Shown piece after piece: positions 40,470 to 49,177 of a stretch of DNA of 64,000 nt. Position 1 is the stretch's first letter, and every line of letters begins with the position of its first letter. Source of the DNA: JANSXG01 sp024743075 (GTDB lineage: Bacteria; Planctomycetota; Phycisphaerae; Phycisphaerales; UBA1924). Where the stretch lies: positions 2,170,001 through 2,234,000 of the forward strand of contig CP159477.1 in NCBI GenBank assembly GCA_042140185.1. Reading direction: 5' to 3'. The position numbers and the translations under genes are program-made. The notes under the pieces were generated by a model, which worked only from the letters and a program-made list of their open reading frames with translations, made no database searches and was not told the DNA's origin.

Positions 40470-40652
40470 CGCCGATCGCCCGGTCGCGCCCAGCGGTCGT
40501 TCGGTCTGCGCCGCTCAGGAAACCGAGGCGACGGGCCGTGCACCCCGAGCGACTGAACCGCTTTCCCACCCAGACCGATCCTCCCAGTCGGAGCGCGTAC
40601 GCGCCCGGGGTGCCCCAGAAGGAGGCATCCTCGCGGACGGAGGTTTGCCCAT

Positions 40653-41870
40653 ATGTCTCTGGGATTGTCCAAAGGCACCATCTCACCCATCGCGATTGAC
40701 TTCGGTGTCGCGTCGTTGAAGGTCCTGCAACTCGCCGACGGCGATGCGCCGTTCGTCGTCGCGTCCGCGTATCTCGAAACCCCGTCGGAACTGCTCGCCA
40801 AGGATTCCGAACGGCTCCAGTATCAGTTCTCAGCCCTCCCCAAGTTGCTCAAAGGCAAAGGGTTCAAGGGCAAGCGGGCCGTCTTCTCGGTCCCGGCCTC
40901 CCAGACTCTCGTCCACCACTTCATGCTCCCCACCGGCACGGGCGTGTCTCGCGACGAATTGCTCGCCCAGCAACTGGTCACGGTCGCGCAGCGTGACCCA
41001 TCGAGCATGATTCTTCGCGAGTTCGGAACCGGTGAGATCATCCGAGGCGGGCAGAAGCACGAATCCGTCCTCTGCATCGCCATGGCCCGCGAGTCCGTCC
41101 TCCAGCACATGGAGGCGCTCAAGTCCTGCCGCCTCGAGACCGTCGGTGTGCAGAGCGAGCACCTCGCGATGCTCCGCGTGTTCGACCCGATCACACGGCG
41201 CGCATCTGATCGCGAGATGTTCTCGCTGTACATCGATCTGGGCTACGGTTCGACCAAGGTGGTCATCGCCAAAGGGCGCGACCCCATCGCTGCCCGCACC
41301 ATCGCGATCGGTGGGCGTGACCTCGACATCTCCTCGGCCAAGGCCACCCGCTGCTCCATCGCCCAGGCCCGCGAGCGTCGATGCCGACGCATGGACGGGT
41401 ACGACGCGGTGAACCGTGTCTTCTGGCCGGCAACCGGCGTCCAGACACTGGGTCCTGCCCGGCCGGAGACGAGCGCAAAGCAACCGGAGACGGCCACCGC
41501 AACGAGCAATGACCGTCGTGAGGGCGCCACCCCGCCCGGACACATCGAAGTGGCTGAGAACTCCGGATCCGACCGGCCGGCCGCTTGTGCGGCGATGCAG
41601 TCGCTGCTGGATGAGATCTCGCTTTCCACGGGGTATCTGGAGTCGCTGTACCCCGATAGGGCCATCCAGAGAATCGTCTTCGTCGGAGGCGAAGCACGCA
41701 TGGCAGACGCCTGCGAGCTGATCAGCACCGCGCTCGGCATCCCGGCCCAGATCGCCAGCCCCACTTCGACGCTCGACCCGAAGGGCGCGAGCGACGACAC
41801 CGACTTCACAGTCCCGCAGCCCGGCTGGTCCGTGGCCGTGGGCCTCTGCGTCTCCCCCACCGACCTTTAA
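40653..41870 (+). CDS. pilM: PilM-like type IV pilus assembly ATPase (actin-like fold)
   Basis: A 405-residue cytoplasmic protein of the PilM family, an actin-like platform that binds the N-terminus of PilN. It begins MSLGLSKGTISPIAIDFGVASLKVLQLADG, the phosphate-1 loop of the fold; AVFSVPASQTLVHHFMLP, LYIDLGYGSTKVVIAKG (phosphate-2-like loop) and IQRIVFVGGEARMADACELI follow. A Pro/Thr/Glu-rich insertion of about 45 residues (near 270-315) interrupts the second half. The next genes are pilN, pilO and a pilP-like gene, and then a GspE/PilB ATPase, all on the same strand with short or overlapping junctions. No PilQ secretin, PilC platform, PilT or major pilin is present in this operon. Confidence 0.9.
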   Translation: MSLGLSKGTISPIAIDFGVASLKVLQLADGDAPFVVASAYLETPSELLAKDSERLQYQFSALPKLLKGKGFKGKRAVFSVPASQTLVHHFMLPTGTGVSRDELLAQQLVTVAQRDPSSMILREFGTGEIIRGGQKHESVLCIAMARESVLQHMEALKSCRLETVGVQSEHLAMLRVFDPITRRASDREMFSLYIDLGYGSTKVVIAKGRDPIAARTIAIGGRDLDISSAKATRCSIAQARERRCRRMDGYDAVNRVFWPATGVQTLGPARPETSAKQPETATATSNDRREGATPPGHIEVAENSGSDRPAACAAMQSLLDEISLSTGYLESLYPDRAIQRIVFVGGEARMADACELISTALGIPAQIASPTSTLDPKGASDDTDFTVPQPGWSVAVGLCVSPTDL

Positions 41871-41898
41871 GCGAACGACCGAAGCGAGGAACACCCAC

Positions 41899-42750
41899 AT
41901 GCTCAAACGACAGCAAAAGCCCGGTGGATCCAAGGGGAGTTTCCTCCCCGAGGACTACCTCGCGCGGAAAGCAGAGCGCCGCACGAACATCTTCGCCGTG
42001 ACCATGTTCACCGTCGTCATGTTCGGCGTCATCGGCGCGTTCTTCGTTACCAACCGCCAGTGGAACGATGTCCACCTGCACCAGCGCACCGTGAACGTCC
42101 AGTTCGCTCAGGCGGCGGAGAACATCAAGCAACTCGAAGAGCTCGAACAGCAGAAAGCCGAACTCCTCGAGAAGGCGGACCTCACGACCGCGCTCGTCGA
42201 GCCGATCAACCGCTCGGTGCTGCTCGCCGAGATCATCAACCGGGCCCCTGCCCGCACGACGATCCTCGAGATCGAACTCGAGAGCAAGCGTCTGGACCGC
42301 GCGATCCCCCGGCGCACGACCAAGGACAACGCAGGCGACAGCCTTACTAAGAAGTCAGCCAAGAGCAAGAACAAAAAACAGGAGGACGAGGTTCCGGTCA
42401 TCCTCGCCCCGCGATACGAATCGACCCTCGCGATTGTCGGTGTAGTCCCTCGCAACACGGACGTCGCCCGGTACCTCGCCGCACTCCAACGCTGCGAGTT
42501 GCTCCGCAATGTCGAGATGATCCAGACGGAGAAGACGACGATCCGTGAGCGCGAGGTGTTCAAGTTCCGCATCGAAGCGGGCCTGAACCCCAGTTCCGAC
42601 GCGTCCCGCATCGAACCGCTCCTGCGCAAGCGCATGAGCAAGGACCAGATCATGGCCATCGAGAACCCCGACGGCGATTTCTTCAACTCCTTCGAGGGCG
42701 GGTTCAACTTCGAAACCGTGACCGTGCCGACCGAGGAGGACCCGCTGTGA
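41899..42750 (+). CDS. pilN: PilN-like inner-membrane assembly protein
   Basis: A 283-residue bitopic membrane protein. A cytoplasmic N-terminus (SKGSFLPEDYLARKAERRTN) presumably contacts PilM, followed by one membrane helix (FAVTMFTVVMFGVIGAFFVT, residues about 35-54), a long coiled coil (QAAENIKQLEELEQQKAELL) and a periplasmic ferredoxin-like domain. Between about 145 and 165 is a lysine-rich stretch (KKSAKSKNKKQEDE) not usual for the family. The weak sequence conservation of PilN means the name rests on topology and position between pilM and pilO. The GTG of pilO overlaps its stop. Confidence 0.8.
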   Translation: MLKRQQKPGGSKGSFLPEDYLARKAERRTNIFAVTMFTVVMFGVIGAFFVTNRQWNDVHLHQRTVNVQFAQAAENIKQLEELEQQKAELLEKADLTTALVEPINRSVLLAEIINRAPARTTILEIELESKRLDRAIPRRTTKDNAGDSLTKKSAKSKNKKQEDEVPVILAPRYESTLAIVGVVPRNTDVARYLAALQRCELLRNVEMIQTEKTTIREREVFKFRIEAGLNPSSDASRIEPLLRKRMSKDQIMAIENPDGDFFNSFEGGFNFETVTVPTEEDPL

Positions 42751-43310
42751 ACTTTGGAATCCGAGAACTCATCTTCGTTGGCGTGCTCCTCGCCATGCCG
42801 ATCAGCTCGTACTGGTTCGTGTTCAAGCCACGCAACGAGCAGATCAGCCAGGCCCGCAAGGAAATCGAGCACAAGGAACTGCTGCTCGAGAAGCTTCGCG
42901 AGGCGACTGCGCAGAGCGAAGGCCTTGCTCGTGAGAACGCGGAGATCATGCGCGAGATCGAACTCGTGCAGTCTCGCCTGCCTTCCGACAAGGAAGTCGA
43001 TGTCATCCTGCGACAGGTCGCCGAGCTGGCGACGCAGAACAACCTCAAGCTCGACCGCGTCCGAGCCGGACGCGCGATCACCGCGACCAGCTACATGGAG
43101 CAGCCGCTCGAGATGCTCATCACCGGCAACTTCGACGACTACTACAACTTCATGCTTGAGCTCGAACAGCTCAAGCGAATCACTCGCCTTCCCCAGATGA
43201 AGCTCAAGGCCGCGCGTGAGCAGAACGGCCAGATGCAGGCCGAGTTCACCCTGAGCATCTACTTCGAGCCCACCAGCAGCATCGCCTCGGCAGACAGGAG
43301 CTCCAAATGA
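42747..43310 (+). CDS. pilO: PilO-like inner-membrane assembly protein
   Basis: A 187-residue protein starting at GTG 42747, overlapping the pilN stop by four bases. It has an N-terminal helix (LIFVGVLLAMPISSYWFVF, residues about 7-25), a coiled coil (ARKEIEHKELLLEKLREATA) and a compact periplasmic domain ending with EFTLSIYFEP. The architecture is that of PilO, which pairs with PilN in the alignment subcomplex of type IV pili and related type II systems. Its stop overlaps the next start (ATGA at 43307-43310). Sequence similarity in this family is low, so the assignment uses topology and gene order. Confidence 0.82.
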   Translation: MNFGIRELIFVGVLLAMPISSYWFVFKPRNEQISQARKEIEHKELLLEKLREATAQSEGLARENAEIMREIELVQSRLPSDKEVDVILRQVAELATQNNLKLDRVRAGRAITATSYMEQPLEMLITGNFDDYYNFMLELEQLKRITRLPQMKLKAAREQNGQMQAEFTLSIYFEPTSSIASADRSSK

Positions 43311-44080
43311 GCCTGCGCATCCCCGGCATGAACGGATCTGGAGACTCGCAGGACCAGCCGCTCAGCGGTTCCGGCGAGCTCGACCTCTCGGCCGATCTGG
43401 AGTCCTCAGAATCCGGGGGCGGCCTGCTCTCGGAGCTTTCCGGCGGCGAATCGTTCTCGACCTCCGCCTCGGCGCCGAAGAAGAGCAGCGCCGGCGTCCT
43501 GCTCATGGTGATTGTCGTGGCCGTGGCTGGCGGTGCGCTCTACGCCATGCGCCACATCGGGATGACCGGCCTTCCCGAGTTCGGCGAGGAGATCAAGATC
43601 AACTACCCCCTCGAGCAGTCGGACAAGAAGTTCGAAGAGGACTATCAGGAACTCCTGCAGGACCTCCGCAGCGCCGACGAAGTTGTTCAGGTTCCGCTGA
43701 CCGAGGTCGTCATGAACCCTTTCACCTGGAAGGGCGACGTCGAGACCGCGATCGACTCGCCGACCCCGCGAGGCCCATCCGATCGCGAACAGGAGATGAC
43801 CCGCGTTCGGGACCAGCGCAACCGGGAGATCACGTTCACGCTCAGCCGCCTGAAGTTCACCGGCGTCATGGGGCGTCGCGTCCGCTCCGCCACGATCAAC
43901 GGGGACCTGGTCCGCGTTGGCGACACCGTCGCGAGCTACTTCCGCGTGACCGAGATCCACGATCGCACCATCGATCTCGTCGCTCTGCCGTTCCAGCACA
44001 CCCTGGCCTCCGGCGAAACCGTCACGATCACGCCCGACTCAAAGGTCCACACGCTGTCGCTGGATACCCAAAGGCAGTAA
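43307..44080 (+). CDS. PilP/GspC-like periplasmic linker protein
   Basis: A 257-residue bitopic protein. An Asp/Ser/Gly-rich cytoplasmic N-terminus of about 60 residues precedes one membrane helix (AGVLLMVIVVAVAGGALYAM), a helical stretch (SDKKFEEDYQELLQDLRSAD), and a C-terminal beta domain (FTGVMGRRVRSATINGDLVRVGDTVASYFRVTEI) that looks like the homology region shared by PilP and GspC, which contacts the secretin. In pilMNOP operons the P gene links the inner-membrane subcomplex to PilQ; here no secretin follows, so the natural partner could be the GspD encoded in the convergent operon. This inference is not tested. A 33-base gap separates it from the ATPase gene. Confidence 0.7.
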   Translation: MSLRIPGMNGSGDSQDQPLSGSGELDLSADLESSESGGGLLSELSGGESFSTSASAPKKSSAGVLLMVIVVAVAGGALYAMRHIGMTGLPEFGEEIKINYPLEQSDKKFEEDYQELLQDLRSADEVVQVPLTEVVMNPFTWKGDVETAIDSPTPRGPSDREQEMTRVRDQRNREITFTLSRLKFTGVMGRRVRSATINGDLVRVGDTVASYFRVTEIHDRTIDLVALPFQHTLASGETVTITPDSKVHTLSLDTQRQ

Positions 44081-44113
44081 TCGCCGAAGCCACGCTCTCC
44101 TGAGGTTCGCAAA

Positions 44114-46360
44114 GTGGGATCATTCGACATCGACAAACTGCTCAACGAGTTGGAAGCAGAGCCTTCGAACGAGGATCCCGCGCCGAAACCGCCGCCCGGG
44201 CCGCTATCGCCGCTGGCCGCCGAGCAGTCCCCATCGCGCCCGCTCTCCCCGGAGGCCGCGAGCGAACGCCCGATCCACCTGCCATTGACCCCGCCGCGCG
44301 TCGGTGAGCACCTCGCTTCGTTGCACACCGCTCAGACGGTCCGTCCGAGCCAGTTCACGCCCATTCATCCGACCGGTCCCCAGCGCCCGAAGCCCACGTC
44401 CAAGTCGAAGGACAGATCCAGAGATCTCTCGCGCGACCAGTCTCGAGACCAGTCCCGAGATCAGTCGAGAGATCAGTCACGCGACCTCTCGCGCGACGCG
44501 TCCGTCGATCAGGACAACTCGCCGGCTTGGAACGAGCGATGCTTCATCGATCTCCGCTCTGCTGAAACCGACGAACTGCAGCTCAGGATCGGGTCGGACA
44601 GGCCCTCGCTGGTGCCGGTGCGCGGCAGCGAATCCGAGGGCATCCGGCGCGAACAGGCCCTCATCGAACTCCTGATCGAGTCGAACCTCGCCGACAACTC
44701 CAAAGTCGCCGCGGCGAAGAAGATCGCGAAATCTTCGCCGGGCACTCGATTTACCGATCTTCTTATAGATCAGGGCGTCGACGAACTCGGTCTGACGCAG
44801 GCCGTCGCCACGGTGTACAGGCTGCCGTTCCAGCGGATCGCTGACGACGCCGACCCGGAGCGGGACTTCTCCTCGGACCTCGCCGACCGGATCGGGCTCA
44901 AGATCTGCCAGGAACTCTGCGTCCTCCCTCTCCGGGCTGAAGGGTCCAGGCTCGTTCTGGCCACCTCGGCGCCGATGGACTCCTTCGCGATCGACGAAGT
45001 CCGCATGCGCCTCCGCGCCCGGTCGATTTCGCTCGTCGTGGTCCCGGCGCGCGACATCCGCCTTTCGCTCGACCGTCTCGACACGGGCGACGCCGAGGGC
45101 GAAGAAGTCGAAGCCATCCTCTCGGACATCGACGAAGACGATGTCCAGGTCGTCAAGGACGCTCAGGAAGAGGTCGACCTCGAGCGCGAGGCCGCCGAGT
45201 CGCCGGTCATTCGCTATGTGAACTACATCATCCAGCAAGCCGTCAAGGAAGGCGCCTCGGACATCCACATCGAACCCGGCGACAAGTCGCTGAAAGTCCG
45301 CTTCCGCATCGACGGCATCCTGCACGAGTCCATGCAGCCGCCGGCCAAGATGGCCGCCGCGATAGTGTCCCGACTCAAGATCATGGGCAACCTCGACATC
45401 TCCGAACGCCGCGTGCCTCAGGACGGTCGAATCCGCTGCTCCGTGCAGGGCCGCAAGCTCGACCTGCGTATGTCGACGCTCCCCACCGCCGCCGGCCACG
45501 AAAAGGTCGTCATGCGTATCCTCGACACCAAGTCGATCCAGGTGACCCTGGACGACCTCGGGTTCGACGAGGACTCCCTCACCATATGGCGCAAGCAGAT
45601 CGACCAGCCCCACGGCATCGTGCTCGTCACCGGCCCCACCGGCTCCGGCAAAACGACCACGCTGTATGCCTCGCTGGGCCAGATGGACAAGAAGACGAAA
45701 AACATCTCCACGGTCGAAGACCCGGTCGAGTACCACCTCGAAGGCATCACGCAGACGCAGATGCATGAGAAGATCGGCATGACCTTCGCCGCGGCGCTCA
45801 AGTCCCTGCTTCGTCAGGACCCCGACGTCATCCTACTCGGTGAGATCCGCGACATCGAGACCGCGACCATCGCGATCCAAGCCTCGCTCACCGGTCACCT
45901 CGTGCTCTCCACGCTCCACACCAACGATGCGCCATCCGCCGTGACCCGACTCGGCAACATCGGCGTCGAGAACTTCCTGATCGGTGCGGCCCTCAACGCC
46001 GTCCTCGCCCAGCGCCTGGTCCGAAAGATCTGTGACCACTGCAAGGCGCCCGCGGATCACACCGAGGAAATGGCCGAGTACCTCGAGATGCAGGGCATCG
46101 ATCCTGACGCGACCTTTGAAGGCAAAGGCTGCGACCGCTGCCGCAACCTCGGCTACTCCGGTCGTCGCGGCATCTACGAATTGCTGGTCGTCGACGATCA
46201 CCTCCGCGACATCATCGCACGCGGACCGAACGTCACCGAATTCCGTCGCACCTGTACCGAGCGAGGCATGGTCACGCTCCGTCAGGACGGCTTCCGCAAG
46301 GTACTCGCGGGTGTCACAACGCCTCAGGAGATCCTGCGCGTCACCGACGCGACGATCTGA
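44114..46360 (+). CDS. pilB: PilB/GspE-type assembly ATPase with an SRDQ repeat region
   Basis: A 748-residue hexameric traffic ATPase that powers pilin or pseudopilin addition. Start is GTG 44114. Order: a Pro/Ser-rich N-terminal region; a repeat of SRDQ-like tetrapeptides at about residues 101-134; a MshEN-type domain (EQALIELLIESNLADNSKVAAAKKIA); and the ATPase, with Walker A GPTGSGKTTTLYASLG (507 onward), the Asp box EDPVEYHLEGI, Walker B DPDVILLGEIRDIET and the His box LSTLHTNDAPSAV. A four-cysteine zinc element is present (CDHCKAP and GCDRCRN). The gene closes the pilM-N-O-P-B operon and ends 2 bases from the convergent type II operon, whose own GspE lacks the cysteines. Confidence 0.93.
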   Translation: MGSFDIDKLLNELEAEPSNEDPAPKPPPGPLSPLAAEQSPSRPLSPEAASERPIHLPLTPPRVGEHLASLHTAQTVRPSQFTPIHPTGPQRPKPTSKSKDRSRDLSRDQSRDQSRDQSRDQSRDLSRDASVDQDNSPAWNERCFIDLRSAETDELQLRIGSDRPSLVPVRGSESEGIRREQALIELLIESNLADNSKVAAAKKIAKSSPGTRFTDLLIDQGVDELGLTQAVATVYRLPFQRIADDADPERDFSSDLADRIGLKICQELCVLPLRAEGSRLVLATSAPMDSFAIDEVRMRLRARSISLVVVPARDIRLSLDRLDTGDAEGEEVEAILSDIDEDDVQVVKDAQEEVDLEREAAESPVIRYVNYIIQQAVKEGASDIHIEPGDKSLKVRFRIDGILHESMQPPAKMAAAIVSRLKIMGNLDISERRVPQDGRIRCSVQGRKLDLRMSTLPTAAGHEKVVMRILDTKSIQVTLDDLGFDEDSLTIWRKQIDQPHGIVLVTGPTGSGKTTTLYASLGQMDKKTKNISTVEDPVEYHLEGITQTQMHEKIGMTFAAALKSLLRQDPDVILLGEIRDIETATIAIQASLTGHLVLSTLHTNDAPSAVTRLGNIGVENFLIGAALNAVLAQRLVRKICDHCKAPADHTEEMAEYLEMQGIDPDATFEGKGCDRCRNLGYSGRRGIYELLVVDDHLRDIIARGPNVTEFRRTCTERGMVTLRQDGFRKVLAGVTTPQEILRVTDATI
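44414..44515 (+). repeat. In-frame 12-base tandem repeats encoding SRDQ/SRDL units
   Basis: Inside pilB, about eight imperfect 12-base units of the form CGCGACCAGTCT / CGAGATCAGTCG encode RSRDLSRDQSRDQSRDQSRD and on to SRDASVDQD (residues 101-134). The repeat is highly charged and polar, with alternating Arg and Asp, and joins the N-terminal tail to the MshEN domain. Synonymous differences between units (gac/gat, cgc/cga/aga) show it is not a very recent expansion. Confidence 0.88.
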
Positions 46361-46362
46361 TC

Positions 46363-47334
46363 TCAGCGTCGCTCGCGCTCGAGTTGCTCCCGCTTCGCGC
46401 GCTCGCCGTAGCGTTCGAGGTCCCCGAAGGCACGTAGCAGTTCTGCGAGATCGTCGAACGTGATCGGCTTCTGATCACCGGTGCCCGGACCAACCTCAGC
46501 GCGGAGCGTCGCGATCGCCTCATCCGGCGACTGCCGAACGATCACCGTGCCGTCATCGCTCACGGCCATGTCGGGTGTCGAGGCGATCGGCTCACCTCGC
46601 GGCGCGATCACCACCGGCGAAAGGTCAGCCGGCCCGGTCCCGAACAGCGCAAGCGCAACACGCCGATCCTTCCGCTCCAGCACCACCCGGTTCCGGTCCG
46701 GATCGATCGCCACGACACTCCAGTCCGCTTCCTTGTGCTTGGGCTCCGTGAACATGTCGCCCGGCCCGACCCGCAGTGAGGCAGCGCCGGCCGGCGTCCC
46801 GGCGAAATCGATCAGCGCGACCAGCCGTCCGGATCGGTCCGAGTGGATCGCCCGGAGCACGAGTTCGCGGAACGACTTCTGCACATCGCCCCCGACCGCC
46901 TCCGGCGACTCGACCCGCACGACGCGTACGCCGCCGATGTCTCGTTCTGTCCGCACCGGTTCCGGAGTTTCATCGTCTTCCCGGGTGGCCACCGGCGCCG
47001 GCTCCGAGACCGCGTCCGGAGCACCGTTCACCGGCGCCCGACGACCCGCTGTGAACAGGTACGACGAGCCGAGTTGTGACACGAGCGACCGGGAAGAGTC
47101 CAGCGGTTGTGTGAGCCCTGCTTCGAGTTGACCCGATGACGGAGACGCGGTTGCGCCGGGGAGTCCGTCCACCCGCTCGCTGCCCGCGGCGAGTGGCCAC
47201 AGCACGATCGCCGCTCCGACAACCACGGCTAAGGCGACAGCCCCAACCGAGGTCTTCGCCGCCTTCACCGAGACGGGCATCCCGCGACCGTGCCCCGGGG
47301 CCTGCGAACTCGGGATGGGTGCCCAGTCACTCAT
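46363..47334 (-). CDS. GspC-like inner-membrane protein (tentative)
   Basis: A 323-residue bitopic protein, last gene of the type II operon. A short cytoplasmic tail (MSDWAPIPSSQAPGHGRGM) precedes one helix (VGAVALAVVVGAAIVLWPLAAG), a Pro/Ser-rich linker, and a periplasmic region with LVALIDFAGTPAGAASLRVGPGDMF and VVAIDPDRNRVVLERKDRRVALALFG, beta-rich and reminiscent of the GspC homology region. The C-terminal stretch ITFDDLAELLRAFGDLERY is helical, and the end is charged (GERAKREQLERERR). Sequence similarity to GspC is too weak to be certain; the call rests on topology and position after GspL and GspM. It overlaps the gspM start by four bases. An alternative is a lineage-specific accessory protein. 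Confidence 0.55.
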   Translation of the reverse strand: MSDWAPIPSSQAPGHGRGMPVSVKAAKTSVGAVALAVVVGAAIVLWPLAAGSERVDGLPGATASPSSGQLEAGLTQPLDSSRSLVSQLGSSYLFTAGRRAPVNGAPDAVSEPAPVATREDDETPEPVRTERDIGGVRVVRVESPEAVGGDVQKSFRELVLRAIHSDRSGRLVALIDFAGTPAGAASLRVGPGDMFTEPKHKEADWSVVAIDPDRNRVVLERKDRRVALALFGTGPADLSPVVIAPRGEPIASTPDMAVSDDGTVIVRQSPDEAIATLRAEVGPGTGDQKPITFDDLAELLRAFGDLERYGERAKREQLERERR

Positions 47335-47930
47335 GACCCGCCCCCGCCAATCACGACCGCGGTGTCGATCGTAAGCGTCACATTGACCGATCCGGCGGCC
47401 TCATTCAACCCGCCGCCGCGGATGCTCGCCCCGACCACGCGAGCATGGAGATCAGACGCCGAGTCGATCGCTGCGATCGCCGCGTAGACGAGTTCGGAGT
47501 CCGGCACATCGAACGAAACGCGGATGCGGACCGGAACCACCGAACTGCCTGGCGATGTCCGGGCGGTTCCTTCGCCCGCACGCACCTCTTCGCTCAGCAC
47601 ACGAACACGGGCCACGCCCGCGCGGGCCAGCACCTCACGCATTCGATCCCGTACCGATGCCGGCGCGAGTTCGGCCGTCCGCGCCTGGATGAGGCGCGGA
47701 CGCAACTGCGACCACAGTTCGCGGAGCGTCTCGACTTCCTCACGCAAATGCCCCGCGTCATCGAGGAGCTGACGCTGCTGCGCGAGCTGCGCTTGGACTA
47801 ATGCGTACCGCTGACCCGGACTCGGCGACGCGTCGGTCGCGATCAAGCCACCGCGATCGACCGCGACCGCGATGCCCAGCACGACCAGAACGCCCAACAG
47901 GGCCCATCGGCGAGGGGACATCCCGTTCAT
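47331..47930 (-). CDS. GspM/PilO-like inner-membrane protein
   Basis: A 199-residue bitopic protein. It has an N-terminal helix (RWALLGVLVVLGIAVAVDRGG), a coiled coil (RYALVQAQLAQQRQLLDDAG, LREEVETLRELWSQLRP) and a periplasmic domain with RVRVLSEEVRAG and VPVRIRVSFDVPDSELVYAAIAAI, the ferredoxin-like shape shared by GspM and PilO. It overlaps gspL at 47927-47930 and the GspC-like gene at 47331-47334, so the three are co-translated. In type II systems GspM stabilises GspL in the inner-membrane platform. Name based on order and topology. Confidence 0.7.
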   Translation of the reverse strand: MNGMSPRRWALLGVLVVLGIAVAVDRGGLIATDASPSPGQRYALVQAQLAQQRQLLDDAGHLREEVETLRELWSQLRPRLIQARTAELAPASVRDRMREVLARAGVARVRVLSEEVRAGEGTARTSPGSSVVPVRIRVSFDVPDSELVYAAIAAIDSASDLHARVVGASIRGGGLNEAAGSVNVTLTIDTAVVIGGGGS

Positions 47931-49153
47931 CGCTGCGCCCCCTCAGGCACCGGGCGGATCGCCACGCGCACATCGAAGACCTCCCGCTGCGAACCATCGC
48001 CCACGGGCTGCGGTCGCTCGACTTCCCGCGCGGATTCGAATTCCTCAGACGCCTCGAGTTCACCGAGCACCTCGCGCGCGTTCAGCGCGATGCCACGAAG
48101 CCGCACGCCGGCATCGTCGACCGTGACCGACTCCAAAAACGCATCCCGCGGCAGCGCACGGCGCACCGCGACGAACACGCCCACGAGACCCGAGCCCGCG
48201 TGACCTGGCCCGCTCAGCCTTGCCGCGCCCAGCCGCTCGCGCAACTGACTCGCCTCGGCTTCAAGGCGCTCGACCGATTCGACTTCCTGACGAAGGCTCT
48301 CTTGCGTCGCAAGCGTTCGATCGATCGCGTTGGCGTACCGCTGCCCCCGAAGCGCCATCGCCCCGACCATGATCGCGACGCACAATCCCGCAGCCGCCAC
48401 CGCGGGCAAAGCACGCTTCCAGCCCGGCGTCCACGCACCGACCAGCGGCTCGGTTGCCTGCGAACCGAAGCGATCGAGAGCCGCGGCGCAGATCGCCAGT
48501 CTCGAAACCTCCGGCCGAAGGGTGTCGTTGATACGGTTGGGAAAGGTCAGCGCGGGTGCTTCACCATCACTGTCGCGCCGAAGTTCAGCCAGCACGCCGC
48601 CACGGACGAGAGTGTCCTGTTGATCGCCCAGCACACCGAGTTCGCAGACCACGCAGTCGCGAAGACACACCGCCGCCTGATGCGGCGCGGCGATCCGATC
48701 GCAGTGCTTCCCCAGCACATCCGAAGCGACTCGGTCAATCCGCTGCTTCGTCGCGCCGTCGATCGCGAGAAGATATCCCCCACCGCTCCCATCGCCCTCA
48801 ACATCCGGAACATCGCGATCCACATACCCGATCACCGCGCCGGCACCATCGAGCGGGAGAAGTTCTTCCAGATCGGATCGCAATCCGCCCCGGGCATCGC
48901 GGAACACCCGGCTCGTCATCGCCATCGGACGCGCGTGCACGCTCGACGCATCGGCGACCGCCATGGAACGATCAGCCCGACCGGACCGCCGAACGGCGTC
49001 CCGCGCCGCATCCACGCCGCGGGCGTCGCTTGCTTCGGGCACCGAGCACACTTCACGCGCCGCCCAGCCGCGGATCCCGCGACGGACATCGATCACCGCG
49101 AATCCCGATCCCGCGAACACCATGACCCGGGTTGTCACCGACGCGACCGCCAA
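47927..49153 (-). CDS. GspL-like type II secretion assembly protein
   Basis: A 408-residue protein. I take the TTG at 49153 as start because AGGAGG lies about six bases upstream and the N-terminus MAVASVTTRVMVFAGSGFAVIDVRR begins the actin-like domain at once; the next candidate is a GTG five codons in. The cytoplasmic half (to about residue 255) is the PilM-like fold that recruits GspE. A helix follows (ALPAVAAAGLCVAIMVGAMAL), then a coiled coil (EVESVERLEAEASQLRERLG) and a periplasmic domain with VRRALPRDAFLESVTVDDAGVRL, as in the PilN-like half of GspL. It is thus a natural fusion of what the other operon encodes as PilM and PilN. It overlaps gspM. Confidence 0.82.
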   Translation of the reverse strand: MAVASVTTRVMVFAGSGFAVIDVRRGIRGWAAREVCSVPEASDARGVDAARDAVRRSGRADRSMAVADASSVHARPMAMTSRVFRDARGGLRSDLEELLPLDGAGAVIGYVDRDVPDVEGDGSGGGYLLAIDGATKQRIDRVASDVLGKHCDRIAAPHQAAVCLRDCVVCELGVLGDQQDTLVRGGVLAELRRDSDGEAPALTFPNRINDTLRPEVSRLAICAAALDRFGSQATEPLVGAWTPGWKRALPAVAAAGLCVAIMVGAMALRGQRYANAIDRTLATQESLRQEVESVERLEAEASQLRERLGAARLSGPGHAGSGLVGVFVAVRRALPRDAFLESVTVDDAGVRLRGIALNAREVLGELEASEEFESAREVERPQPVGDGSQREVFDVRVAIRPVPEGAQR

Positions 49154-49177
49154 ACCGCCCTCCTGCTTCGCGAAAAT

